Assembly: GCA_000827265.1 (NCBI GenBank)
Contig: KN834781.1
Location: forward strand, 532,860-596,859
Direction of reading: 5' to 3'
DNA length: 64,000 nt
Origin: Collybiopsis luxurians FD-317 M1
Taxonomy: Eukaryota > Basidiomycota > Agaricomycetes > Agaricales > Omphalotaceae
The notes below the pieces were generated by a model. The model was not told the origin of the DNA. It made no database searches and saw nothing but the letters and a program-made list of their open reading frames with translations. A program made the position numbers and the translations under genes. Shown piece by piece: positions 35,996 through 45,075 of the stretch. How positions within the stretch are numbered: position 1 is the first letter of the stretch; each line of letters begins with the position of its first letter.

Positions 35996-36831
35996 AGAAG
36001 CCTTTTCCTGGTCTGCTTCTTCCTGCAGTCCTTCTCTGCATGTGGACCTTTATGGCAGTATCCACACCAGTCCTTCTTAGACTTCTTCTGATTGGGCTTC
36101 TGCCGTTTACCACTCTGGGCAATGTTAGCAGATTCAATAGAGTCAGGAGAAGTGAGCCGATTGTACTCCTCCATGAGCCAAGTAGAGAGGAAGGTGGTAG
36201 AGAGCTTGTTGGTTGCAGTAATAGCAGAGAGTGTGACAATGGTAAAAGTCTCCCATGTAGAGTCATTACAAGGAAGGGACATAAGCATGAGCTGAGCCAG
36301 AAACTCATCAGAAAAAGCATCTGAGGTGGAAAGCTTCTTGTTCTCGAGTATGAAGAAGTTGATGTGTCCTTGCATATTGTCACCATCATTGTACCTTTTG
36401 TCCATCATTCCACATTTTGTATAGAAGGCATTAAGTCCAGTAGAGGTGCCTTTGTGGGCATCTTCTAAAGCTTTCCAGACAGCTTTGGAATCAGTAAGAT
36501 TCTCAATGAGAGCAATCTGTTCAGGGGCAAGGTGCTCCTTGATGATACCAATGGCCTTATCATTACAAAGAAGAGATTCCTCAAACATCCAGACTTCTTC
36601 CCTGTAATCCCGTTGTAGCTGAGTAGCTGTGGCATCACTAGCAACCTGAAGAGCTGGAGGGATGGGCCTGGACATGACAACCAGTTCACCAGTACAGTAG
36701 TGCCATACTGAAGCTCTCTGGAGTTTGCCTGTGATAGGGCCAACCCAGTGGCTGTAGGAGCCATAGGTGAGGATGGGGATTTGGGAGAAAGGAGATGAGC
36801 TGGCAGTTTGGGAGGACATGACTGTGGACAA
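35803..36831 (-). CDS. copia gag
   Basis: The start codon is at 36831. The frame holds a UBN2-type capsid region (SKAVWKALEDAHKG, LMLMSLPCNDSTWETF), a basic stretch and the zinc knuckle CGYCHKGPHAEKDC (CX2CX4HX4C). After the knuckle (about 36000) the meaningful sequence moves to the -1 frame, where KASVPQASGRSRC leads into protease. This could be a single-base indel or programmed frameshifting. The run AGGAAAAGG at the junction is not a standard slippery heptamer, so an indel is more likely. The rest of the gag frame to 35803 is then out of phase. Confidence 0.85.
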   Translation of the reverse strand: MSTVMSSQTASSSPFSQIPILTYGSYSHWVGPITGKLQRASVWHYCTGELVVMSRPIPPALQVASDATATQLQRDYREEVWMFEESLLCNDKAIGIIKEHLAPEQIALIENLTDSKAVWKALEDAHKGTSTGLNAFYTKCGMMDKRYNDGDNMQGHINFFILENKKLSTSDAFSDEFLAQLMLMSLPCNDSTWETFTIVTLSAITATNKLSTTFLSTWLMEEYNRLTSPDSIESANIAQSGKRQKPNQKKSKKDWCGYCHKGPHAEKDCRKKQTRKRLLCHKPVGDQDVQLLLMQPLTQIASLTLMMSLLRLTLPLSSLSSLVIPMVMAPFMCSFPPALLLS

Positions 36832-36925
36832 AGACAGCAGGAGAGAATGAGGATTCTGATGGATTAGGTAGTAGAAATGTGAGGAAGTGTGATAATGAGC
36901 ATGTAGAGTGGTTCTGAGGAACTGA

Positions 36926-36979
36926 GCGCAGTGGAAGAATTTTCTATGCTTCAGTTAGGGCAATCCGGGGCCCATAACC
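36926..36979 (-). promoter_or_regulatory. copia half-tRNA(iMet) primer binding site plus possible D-arm box
   Basis: Directly inside the 5' LTR the plus strand reads GGGGCCCATAACC (36967-36979). This matches the anticodon stem-loop of initiator tRNA-Met (CAU anticodon) as in Drosophila copia, whose primer is a tRNA half. About 30 nt further in, GCGCAGTGGAAG (36926-36937) matches the D-arm of fungal iMet tRNA. Known Ty1 elements carry similar auxiliary tRNA boxes. Confidence 0.7.
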
Positions 36980-37178
36980 TATTATAAAAGTAAGTTCTCA
37001 GCGACAGTGTAAAAGAATGAATGCTGAGGTGGCAGTGTAATAAACTACGAGTCATGAGAATCTGGTGATTACTAATCTCCCTCCCCCTGAAGCTGACTAA
37101 GCTCCTGGTGGGTCGAGATATCTCTGACTGACTAAGCTGTGAATGTACAAATAAGGCAAGTGACTTCAGCTTGCAACA
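36980..37178 (-). repeat. copia 5' LTR
   Basis: 199 bp, 195 of 199 positions identical to the 3' LTR. All four differences are single substitutions. Confidence 0.93.
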
Positions 37179-37183
37179 CTTCC

Positions 37184-38070
37184 TGCTTCCATAATACCTA
37201 TTACCTTCGTTCTTTTTCTACACCTCTTTTGAGTATCTGGCAGCCCATTCTACTCCGCTTTATCCCTACTTCCTCCACAGTATCACTGTATCTTCCATGT
37301 CCGAAATCAAGCTCAAATCGAAGCTCTTTCTGTAAGTGTAACAAGAATGAGTCCAAACACTTTGTAACTTGGGAAATGAATTCCGCCTAGTTAACACTTA
37401 ATGACAGTGCAGTTATGTTATTTTTAGCAATTTTTTTCTTCCTTCACTGCACATCATAAAAACCAGGTGATGATGCGTTGTCATACAGCTTATAAGAAAT
37501 GATAACTGTTCCCACAATTTTCTGCAATGAGAGCAATACGTGCAGGTTCTGTATCTATATACAAAACATATCGGGCTTTACTATGGTGTATCATTTCAAT
37601 TTGTCCAAGAAAACTAATCCCAGCAGCGAGAAAATGCCCGCCCTCCCAATTTGGGCGGTGACATCTGGAGCATGAGAACAACATGCGAATATGTCTGGGT
37701 CCCTCAGGGGTTTCATCTGATTCCTTAATAATCCGTAATATTAATAGCCAGCCGATTCGCATTCTTCCTCGAATAATCTACTTACCCGTCCAAGTTGTAA
37801 ACATCGCTGACAACTGAGAATACATCTGGTGAGCAGTTGTCTTGGCTCATACTGTCACATACGGAACCTTCATTCAGAAGTGTGGCAATTGAGACAACTC
37901 TGAGTCGTTCTATTTCTTCTCCTCTTGCTGTAGGAGGTTAATGAGAGATGAAGACCCGAGTCGCAATTTGCAAATACACACACAGCACACTGATGATTGA
38001 TATCCAAGGTCCATCTTATTCTTTAAGTTGCGGAAAAAAAGGAAAGACAAAGGTACCTTAAAAGGAAAGA
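37184..38070. other. spacer with one possible small exon
   Basis: A minus-strand frame at 37490-37762 reads CSRCHRPNWEGG and IEMIHHSKARYVLYI and could be an exon joined to a short leader near 37800. It has no known motif. The remainder is featureless. Confidence 0.3.
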
Positions 38071-38262
38071 GGCTGCGCCAAGGGGCAACCGCCTGAAATA
38101 AACTTCGGGATCAAAATTCCAACGTAACATTCTCTGATTTATCTGATGCGCATTCGTTGTGATGCCGCTATGCACGCTAATATCAAAGAATGTTACGTTG
38201 GAATTTTGATCCCGAAGTTTATCTCAGCGCTTGCGCGTGCGGTTGCCCCCTAGGCTGCGCAG
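38071..38262. mobile_element. MITE with long inverted repeats
   Basis: About 190 bp. The inner part of the arms is a perfect 33-bp inverted repeat (38101-38133 and 38187-38219, starting AACTTCGGGATC). The outer part is imperfect (GCTGCGCC, GGGGCAACCGC and complements). No coding capacity; target duplication not identified. Confidence 0.75.
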
Positions 38263-38495
38263 AGAAGTCGAAAAGCTAATGCCATCTTCGGAACCTGCCT
38301 TTTTCGTAACCCCAGGGCCGCTGACCTCGGGGCAATTGGCGTCATGAACATCATGATAAAATATTTTATTTATAATATAAATGCGATGTGACCTTGGAAG
38401 AACTCTAAATACCGTGCCAATCTTCGAGACAACACAGGAACATCCGAGTCAGACCTTAGCAGCATACAACTACTATCTCCATTACCGTGATACCT

Positions 38496-39190
38496 ATGGC
38501 CCTCACTCTATCGAAACTCGCAGTCCAAATCCTCACCGAGAATATCATTCCAGTAGTCTTAGGTCCCATTCTATGGATGATCATGCCTGCTCTTGTTCTT
38601 TCACTTATTTTGCACTACACATGGTTTCCTTGCCTCTCGCTCCAGACACTCGATGCCAAAATCAAAGACGTCGTAAGCTTACTGGAAGGATACGAGCAGA
38701 ATATTCGATCTCAATGCCTATCCGATGCAATCGACTATGACCAGCACAAACGGTTGTAAGTAGTTTACATGCGCCATTTCTGGTGCCGCTGCTGATCATT
38801 CTCGTTTGAAAGGTACAAGAATTTTGAGGGTCGTCTGCTTCGGTATATAATCCATGTCTTTCAATGAAGCAACACTTGCTAAAAGGCAGTTTCCGAGTAG
38901 CATCAAACGCGTCGCTCACAAGAGATCTGATCAGGATTATAAGGTTGCTACCTGGAAGAAGTATATCTCCTTCAGTCGCGCTGCAATGCTATCTTCATCA
39001 TACAAGAAATTATTGAAGTTGAAAACAGACGTTGAGGTGTGTGTCATGCAGTTTATTTCACCGTCTTCTTACTTATTCCTCTACGTAGCACTACAACGTT
39101 CTGGTTCTGAAGGGCCAGAATAATCATTTGCTGAAAATGACGCATCTCTACCATAGGAATGTCTCCTCTTCCCCCGAGGAGAACATATAA
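38496..39190 (+). CDS. TMC family copy J: small single-pass membrane protein
   Basis: Exons 38496-38755, 38813-38842, 38901-39036 and 39089-39190 (260, 30, 136, 102 nt), 175 open residues. It has TENIIPVVLGPILWMIMP, the membrane helix, HYTWFPCLSLQTLDAKIK and DVVSLLEGYEQNIRS, with a C-terminus SSPEENI. Its 5' leader, CAGCATACAACTACTA and ACCGTGATACCTATGGCC, is shared with the broken copy L at 53930, while its 3' half matches copy H; this suggests recombination between copies. The local MITE at 38071 lies in its promoter region. Function unknown. Confidence 0.68.
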
Positions 39191-39429
39191 TACATGATCA
39201 GATGCGCAAGAGACGCGTGCCGACGCGACATAGACATTCCCTTTTATGCTTTCGGATTGCTTTCAAATTTGAATTTTGCTTTCGTTAAAGTTACTTTTTT
39301 TTCTGGGTCCATTAAACTATTATGCTATCCTTGCTTCACTAAATTGCTGCCCCAGAGAGTGCCTCGATCGTTGTGCTATCTATGACGGCAGATCTCGTTC
39401 AAAATTCCATGCCATCCATTGATGGAATG

Positions 39430-39580
39430 TGAGGCATTGAATCTCCGTTCTCCATTGATTTGGCGTCTGCTATTCGGGAGCCGTTGTCAATTGTCCGGCG
39501 GTTATCGTCTGCTCTCCAGCGATTGATGTCGGTTCTCCGGCAGTTGATGTCCACCCTGCGGCCCTCCGTTCAGGGTTCTC
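39430..39580. repeat. minisatellite array with CCGGnnnTTGATGTC units
   Basis: Imperfect units of about 20-25 bp, such as TCCGGCGGTTATCGTCTGC, TCTCCAGCGATTGATGTCGG and TTCTCCGGCAGTTGATGTCC. The same unit in inverse orientation forms the array at 41281-41425. Confidence 0.55.
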
Positions 39581-39599
39581 CCCACTTTGCTATGCAACT

Positions 39600-41070
39600 T
39601 TGAGTCTTTGGCATTCGCATAATTGCTTATAGCCTACACATCTGAGGGTTCTGCTAAGCTATATTTGAGTATAATCGTACAAGCCACGGCGGTAAGTTTA
39701 ATACTTTATTTACCAAGATTGGGCAGTTTTCGGCACCCGTACAAGCCGTATACGGCATAGTCTCCAAGTGTTGGGACACGGCATAATGATGCCGTTTTAC
39801 ACCAAGCGAGGCTTCAAGCCCGCCGATTCATTGACATAAAGTACTGGTACCATAGTGCTGACATTATCTTTTTTACCTTTCAAGTGATCCTGCCACCAAT
39901 GTAATATTTCATGCAGATTGTTTAGCACTTACTTAATCTAATCATATCTAAGAGAAATTTAAATGATCATCAAAAATTATACAATATTACACATTTGCCT
40001 AATGCATGCCAAAATTTGATTTTCTTTGTTCAATGTATAGTGAAGAAGCTGCTGTTTTGAGAGCTTGAATGAATTTTTGTTTTACCATATATTTTACATG
40101 TGAAAAAGTAAACTGCTTATTTTCAGAAACTTTTTCCAGTGAAAAATGATACTATCACCCATATTTAATTACAGTAATTATTTTGACCACAAAATTCCCG
40201 GTCCACCGCAGTGTGTGAGGTTCTGGTGTTAAATAGTAAATATGAGATCCTTCGAAGCACACCAAAGAGTGTGAATAACTGAGGAATGCAATATAATATG
40301 GGTACATATAAATAATGTCCGTAGGTGATGTAAAACCTTCACCCGAGCACCTACAAAACCCAGGCAGAAGTAAAGGAAAAGTAAAGGAAAAATAAAATGA
40401 CAGAACTGCGGCTGCAGATAAGCATAGCAAGCGGGATAAGTACTAGTATCTGGGCAGGGCTTGCATCTACCTTCTACTTCAACATCTGGGATGCTTCAAG
40501 TCCAACTACTCAAGAAAGTAAAACAGAAGAATCAGATAGTGTGATTTAGTAAGAGGATTGATCGGACTGCCCAACTAAATCTAAGTAAGTACACGAAACC
40601 TCAGAACAATGTAGAAGTTCTCTATTACCTTTTTCCTAAGTACACGAAATTGTAGGGAATGATAAGTATAGAATAGAAATGAAAGTAGACAAGACACGTA
40701 CCCTCAGAACAATGTAGAAGTTCTGAGAGTTGGGGAAAATTCTACTAGTGTTATAAAAGATAACGAAAGGGTAAAAATGTAGAAGAAAATGAAATAGATA
40801 AGTAATGAAATGCAAACACAAAGATACTCGCCCGGAAGCATTCTGAATACTTACAGCCCCATCCACGTTTCCGTCAATACAGAGCCACAGGACACCATGC
40901 GCCCACATGACCGTAACGCATACTATGTGACACCGGAACCCAATCTAACAGAAATACCTACAAGAAAATGCCCGTTCAACAGTAATACAGACTTAAGCGC
41001 ACATGAAATGCCTACCGAGGGTTTCTGACTACCACTACAGTAGCGAGAATATTATATGAGGACAGTTGAA
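39600..41070. other. AT-rich spacer between the inverted minisatellites
   Basis: No gene recognised. It includes a short direct repeat (CCTCAGAACAATGTAGAAGTT at about 40600 and 40701) and a duplicated GTAAAGGAAAA. Lying between two inverted arrays, it could be the body of an eroded non-autonomous element. Confidence 0.4.
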
Positions 41071-41072
41071 AT

Positions 41073-41245
41073 AGCTCGTCAAGAAAACTTAGGCCAATTT
41101 TTAAAAATTGGCATATATTGGCCGACTCTGCGGCTGACGGTACAACCGAATGCCTGAGCCGGGTGCCGGCCCCGACCTAGACTCACAGTGAGCCGTGTAA
41201 CCGGCAATCAGATATCATTTTTTTGGGATGTTTTCTTGACGAGCT
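41073..41245. mobile_element. short MITE with perfect 16-bp terminal inverted repeats
   Basis: AGCTCGTCAAGAAAAC at 41073-41088 and its exact complement at 41230-41245 bound a 173-bp segment. Inside is a palindrome GGCCAATTTTTAAAAATTGGC-like core near 41092. No target duplication was identified. Confidence 0.65.
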
Positions 41246-41280
41246 GGAAGCTGACAAAGTGGAAATGGGTGTCCGATTGC

Positions 41281-41425
41281 CGGACGATCAATGTCTTGCC
41301 CCGGAAAAGCAACACCTTGTTCTGAAGCACTAACATTTTGCTCCGGAGAACTGACATTTTGTACCGGAAACCAACATTTTACTTTGGAGAACTGACATCA
41401 AGGGCCGGAGAACCGACGTCAATCA
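41281..41425. repeat. minisatellite array, inverse of 39430-39580
   Basis: Units such as CTCCGGAGAACTGACATTTT, TACCGGAAACCAACATTTTA and GGGCCGGAGAACCGACGTC repeat about every 22 bp, five to six times. Confidence 0.55.
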
Positions 41426-41526
41426 CCAAGGAATGGAAATCACTTGCGGACAGTAAAACAGCTGAAGTGCAATGACGATATTTATCCTTTTGTAGCTCAA
41501 AAAGCAACAGGAATAAATTTTCAGTA

Positions 41527-41640
41527 GGTTACGAGTCCGGAATGTAATGGAGGATCGTCTTGCCAGGGAACTTGACCATTTTCCCACGGTCTTTCATAGC
41601 TGGATATATCAAATTTTATCCCCATATTTGGACTTGTCAC
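41527..41640. repeat. dispersed repeat, copy 2
   Basis: Matches 22041-22165 (GGTTACGAGTCCGGAATG, GTCTTGCCAGGGAACTTGACC, TTATCCCCATATTTGGAC), same orientation. Confidence 0.5.
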
Positions 41641-42344
41641 TGTTTGTGACTTGTGTTATATGTGTGACTTTCCACAATCTCCTTCCTCCATTTCCCTCTG
41701 TGCTTTCTCATGTAGCTCCATGCATTCTCCCCTCTTATCACCCTTTCTCCTGCTCCCTTTAATTTTTTCCTTTTTTTTTTTCCTTTCTCTTTGCTATGTT
41801 GCCACTTCTTGACATTTATTCTCCATCAATTAGCTGTTGTTCTCTTCCTGTCATCTTGCTGTTCCTGTCATTGAGAGAACAGCAGTAAAGGGCAAACACC
41901 TGAGAATCTCCCTTAGGAAATTACATTTTTTGGCTATCCCAAAAAGGTATCTGATCAACTATCACTCCCACCCACTTAGTGTCAAACCCTGGCTAGAACT
42001 TCACTTGAAGCTCCTCTTTTGTATTACTACACTCCCACTATGTATCTGAATGTGTAGGATCCAACAGGTACAAAATGGCCAAGTACCAGAGGGTGGCTGA
42101 CTTGTGGGTAAGCAATAGTATTCCAAACTTGTACATCAGTATAAGCATCCAAACTCGTAGATGCTACGTGCACAGCGCGATGGCCCACATCCCCCAAGTA
42201 GAGTACTGAGGCTGGAGGTAAGCATGGTGGTACGGAAGATTTTTAAACTAACGGAAGCCAGAGACTGATAAATCTCGCTGACGTCCAAGAATTTTGATTG
42301 AAATCTACTCTCATAGCTATCCCTCCAGTATTATTTCTCGCATA

Positions 42345-42960
42345 GGACTGGCTCCGCCGTCCGCTGCTCCTTTTTCTGTAAGTTCGACGACGTGTACATT
42401 TGCTCGTGGTCTTGGAACTGGCCGGATGAAGCATTTGCTTGTTCCGACTCATCTTCACTCGTTTCAAAATGTTGTATTCAGTGTACGTTCAATGTAAAGT
42501 TGAGCCAGTTAGGGGCTGTTCGTATCTGGACGGATGAGCAATTATGATGTAAGGATTACACGTGACTACGGAGTTAACCGCGCCGCACGGCCTTCCCGCC
42601 AGTTTACCGCGGTTGAGTGCATTTGGCAACAAAAGGTGTAACCACAATCACACTTTTAACTTTCATTGGCCTTGCTCACCCCTTCAACCCCAGTAAGGCC
42701 TTGAAACAAAACTCAAATGCCCGCCGTTCCTTCTCTATCTCCCGCAACTGGAATCCCAACAATCTCCTATTACATTCATACACTAGACTGCAACTTTGTC
42801 GGTAGGACACTCTTACTAAGGGGAGTCAACATTTCGGGGTCATCCAAGGCGCCTGTGGACCAGCCGTTGTTTTGAGCCGTCTTATGTTTCGGAAGACTTT
42901 TGGGATGCTGCAGAAAATGGAGGTTAAAGTTTCATAGGGAGACCGCCATAGGCGCCCAGT
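42345..42960 (+). pseudogene. GH5_12 promoter and exon 1 copy, frameshifted and truncated
   Basis: The promoter part (GTTGTATTCAGTGTACG, GAGCAATTATGATGTAAGG, GGAGTTAACCGCGCCGCACG) and the start codon at 42717 match the full gene at 45076. The frame reads MPAVPS-like, then LDCNF. About 8 nt are missing where the intact gene has GATAACGCG, which shifts the frame, and similarity stops near 42945 within exon 1. It is the best-preserved dead GH5_12 copy. Confidence 0.8.
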
Positions 42961-43994
42961 GAGCACTTTCAATAAACTCACCCTCAAGAACCGTAGCTTG
43001 CTCTCAAGGCTCTGAACTATTTGCGTATGTACATGAACCAAGGCCAAAAATCCAACATAATATGAGAAGTGCAATAAAAGTAAGGAGGGAAGCTTGGCGC
43101 TTATGCGCCCGAATTAGGAAGTCCCAGAAATCCTATTTCCGAAATTAGGAATGCTCTGTCCCCGATCTGAATCTCTGCTCATTCACTTGTCGTCAGCCGT
43201 ACCTATTCATAAACCAAGGCCATCGAAACCGTGATTATCGTGGCTCTGACGCAGCAAGCATATATTGTTTGCGGAAAGAAATATTTAGAGTATGAGAGCA
43301 ATTTCTGCAGCGTAATGTCTCTCCGGTATCTCAGTTAGTACGGCTCCAAGTAAGTGAATTCATAGCCAAAGTGGGCTCTGACAATTGCGATCTCTCTGCA
43401 TTCTTGCATGGCCCAGGCATTAGTTCACCAAGGTGTTGAAGTTGATCCGATTTGACAAGTTATCTGTTTGTACTGCTGTTTTAGGGCAAGAAAGAGGTGT
43501 TAAACGGTCCGTACATGTATACTCTTTTCATCCGTTGTCAGGATATGGCCAGTGCCTTTAATGATCTCAACAAGTTTACAACTTCTTTCAATCAACATGA
43601 TACCAAATCAGTGAACTCTGGCCCTTTCTCCGTTAGATCTATACTCTTCTTTCTAGTATGGTTGGGAATACGGAGCCCCCCGAAATTCGGACGTCAATAG
43701 CTTCCATCAAAAACGCCTTTGCGTCAAAGCTATGCTACGACAAAACATTTTTCGGAATCGACAAAGATTATATTGAACACAAGCGGTTGTATTAACTCGA
43801 AGTGCCTTAAAGGCAAGATCTGAGATTGGAAACTTCTCAGGGTGCAATGCTCTCCGATCTGGATCTCGCTTACTAAGCAAAGAAGTCCTGCAGCATCTTT
43901 GGACGATGGGCCTTAAATAAATGAATCGACCTGTACCCATGCCTAAATTCGCTTTCCTTGTCAGGACCCAGGACCCTCCAAATTTCTATCCACC
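42961..43994. other. spacer and promoter of TMC copy K
   Basis: No gene recognised. A short plus-strand frame (43497-43700) shows no motif. Confidence 0.4.
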
Positions 43995-44695
43995 ATGATC
44001 TTCACTTCTTTTCGGGCCATTGCTCAAATCCTCACCGAGGATATCATTCAAATGGCATCAAGTTCTATTGTCTGGATGACCACGACCGCTCTTGTTACTT
44101 TGGTCATCTTGCGCTATGTATGGTTTCCTTGCCTCTCCCTCCAGAAGCTCCATACCACCATCAGGGATGTCGGAAACTTACTGGAAGGATATGAGCAGAA
44201 TATTCGATCTCAATGTCTATCCGATACGATTGACTATGACCAGCACAAACGGTCGTGAGTAGTTCATTTTCCCTATTTCTGGTGCCGTTACTTATCATGC
44301 TCGTTTGAAAGGTTTAAAGATTTTGAGGATCAGCTACTTCGGTAAATTATCCATGTGTATTAATGAAGTAACACTCTCTGAATGAAAGTTTTCGAGTAGC
44401 ATTAAACGCGTCGCTCACAAGAGATCCGATAAAGACTATAAGGCTGCTTGCTGGAAGAAGTATTTTTCCTTCAGCCGCGCTGCAATAATTTCCTCATCGT
44501 ACAAAAGATTATTGGAGTTAAAAACAGACATCGAGGTGTGTGGGTCAATCATGCAACTGATTCACTATGTTCTTACCTATTTCTCCTGTGTAGCACTCCA
44601 ATGTTCTGATTTTGGACGACAAAAATGATCATTTACTGCAACCGACGCGTCTCCACCACAGGAAAGTGTCGTCTGCTCCTGAGGAGGACCGATAA
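43995..44695 (+). CDS. TMC family copy K, directly upstream of GH5_12
   Basis: Exons 43995-44254, 44312-44341, 44400-44535 and 44594-44695 (260, 30, 136, 102 nt), 175 open residues. It has TEDIIQMASSSIVWMTTT, the membrane helix, RYVWFPCLSLQKLHTTIR, DVGNLLEGYEQNIRS, the basic IKRVAHKRSDKDYKAACWK, and C-terminus APEEDR. It groups with copy I. The GH5_12 start codon is about 380 bp downstream in the same direction, so this is the one place where the inferred ancestral TMC-GH5_12 pair is complete. Function unknown. Confidence 0.72.
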
Positions 44696-45075
44696 CGTAC
44701 GATGAGACGCGTCCAGACTTTCCCAATTTGTGCTTCCGGATTTAAATTTTCTTGCTTTGAAAGTTGCTTTGATTTTCTTCTGGAGTTACTCTCTTCGTTT
44801 TACTGCATCAAAAGCTGTATTCAGTGTGCTCGACGCGACGCGCTCAATATATAAATATAAAAGCATCGTGACTCAGGGGCTGTATGGACGAATGAGCAAT
44901 TATGATGTAAGGATTACACGTGACTACGGAGTTAACCGCGCCGCACGGCCTTCCCGCCAGCTTACCGTGGTTGAGTGTATTTGGCAACAAAAGGTGGCAC
45001 CACAATTACACTTTGAACTTTCATTGGCCTTGCTCACCACCTTCGACCCCAGTAAGGCCTTGAAACAAAACTCAA

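Larger units (their letters stand above)
32231..37178 (-). mobile_element. Ty1/copia LTR retrotransposon, near-complete, with target-site duplication
   Basis: 4,948 bp with two 199-bp LTRs that differ at 4 positions (98% identical by direct comparison). Both flanks are CTTCC (32226-32230 and 37179-37183), an exact 5-bp duplication. In sense orientation the LTR starts TGTTGCAAGC and ends TTTTATAATA. The coding order gag, protease, integrase, RT, RNase H is the copia order. Only one nonsense codon and one frame change separate it from a full polyprotein. A half-tRNA primer site follows the 5' LTR. This is by far the youngest retroelement in the window. Confidence 0.93.
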
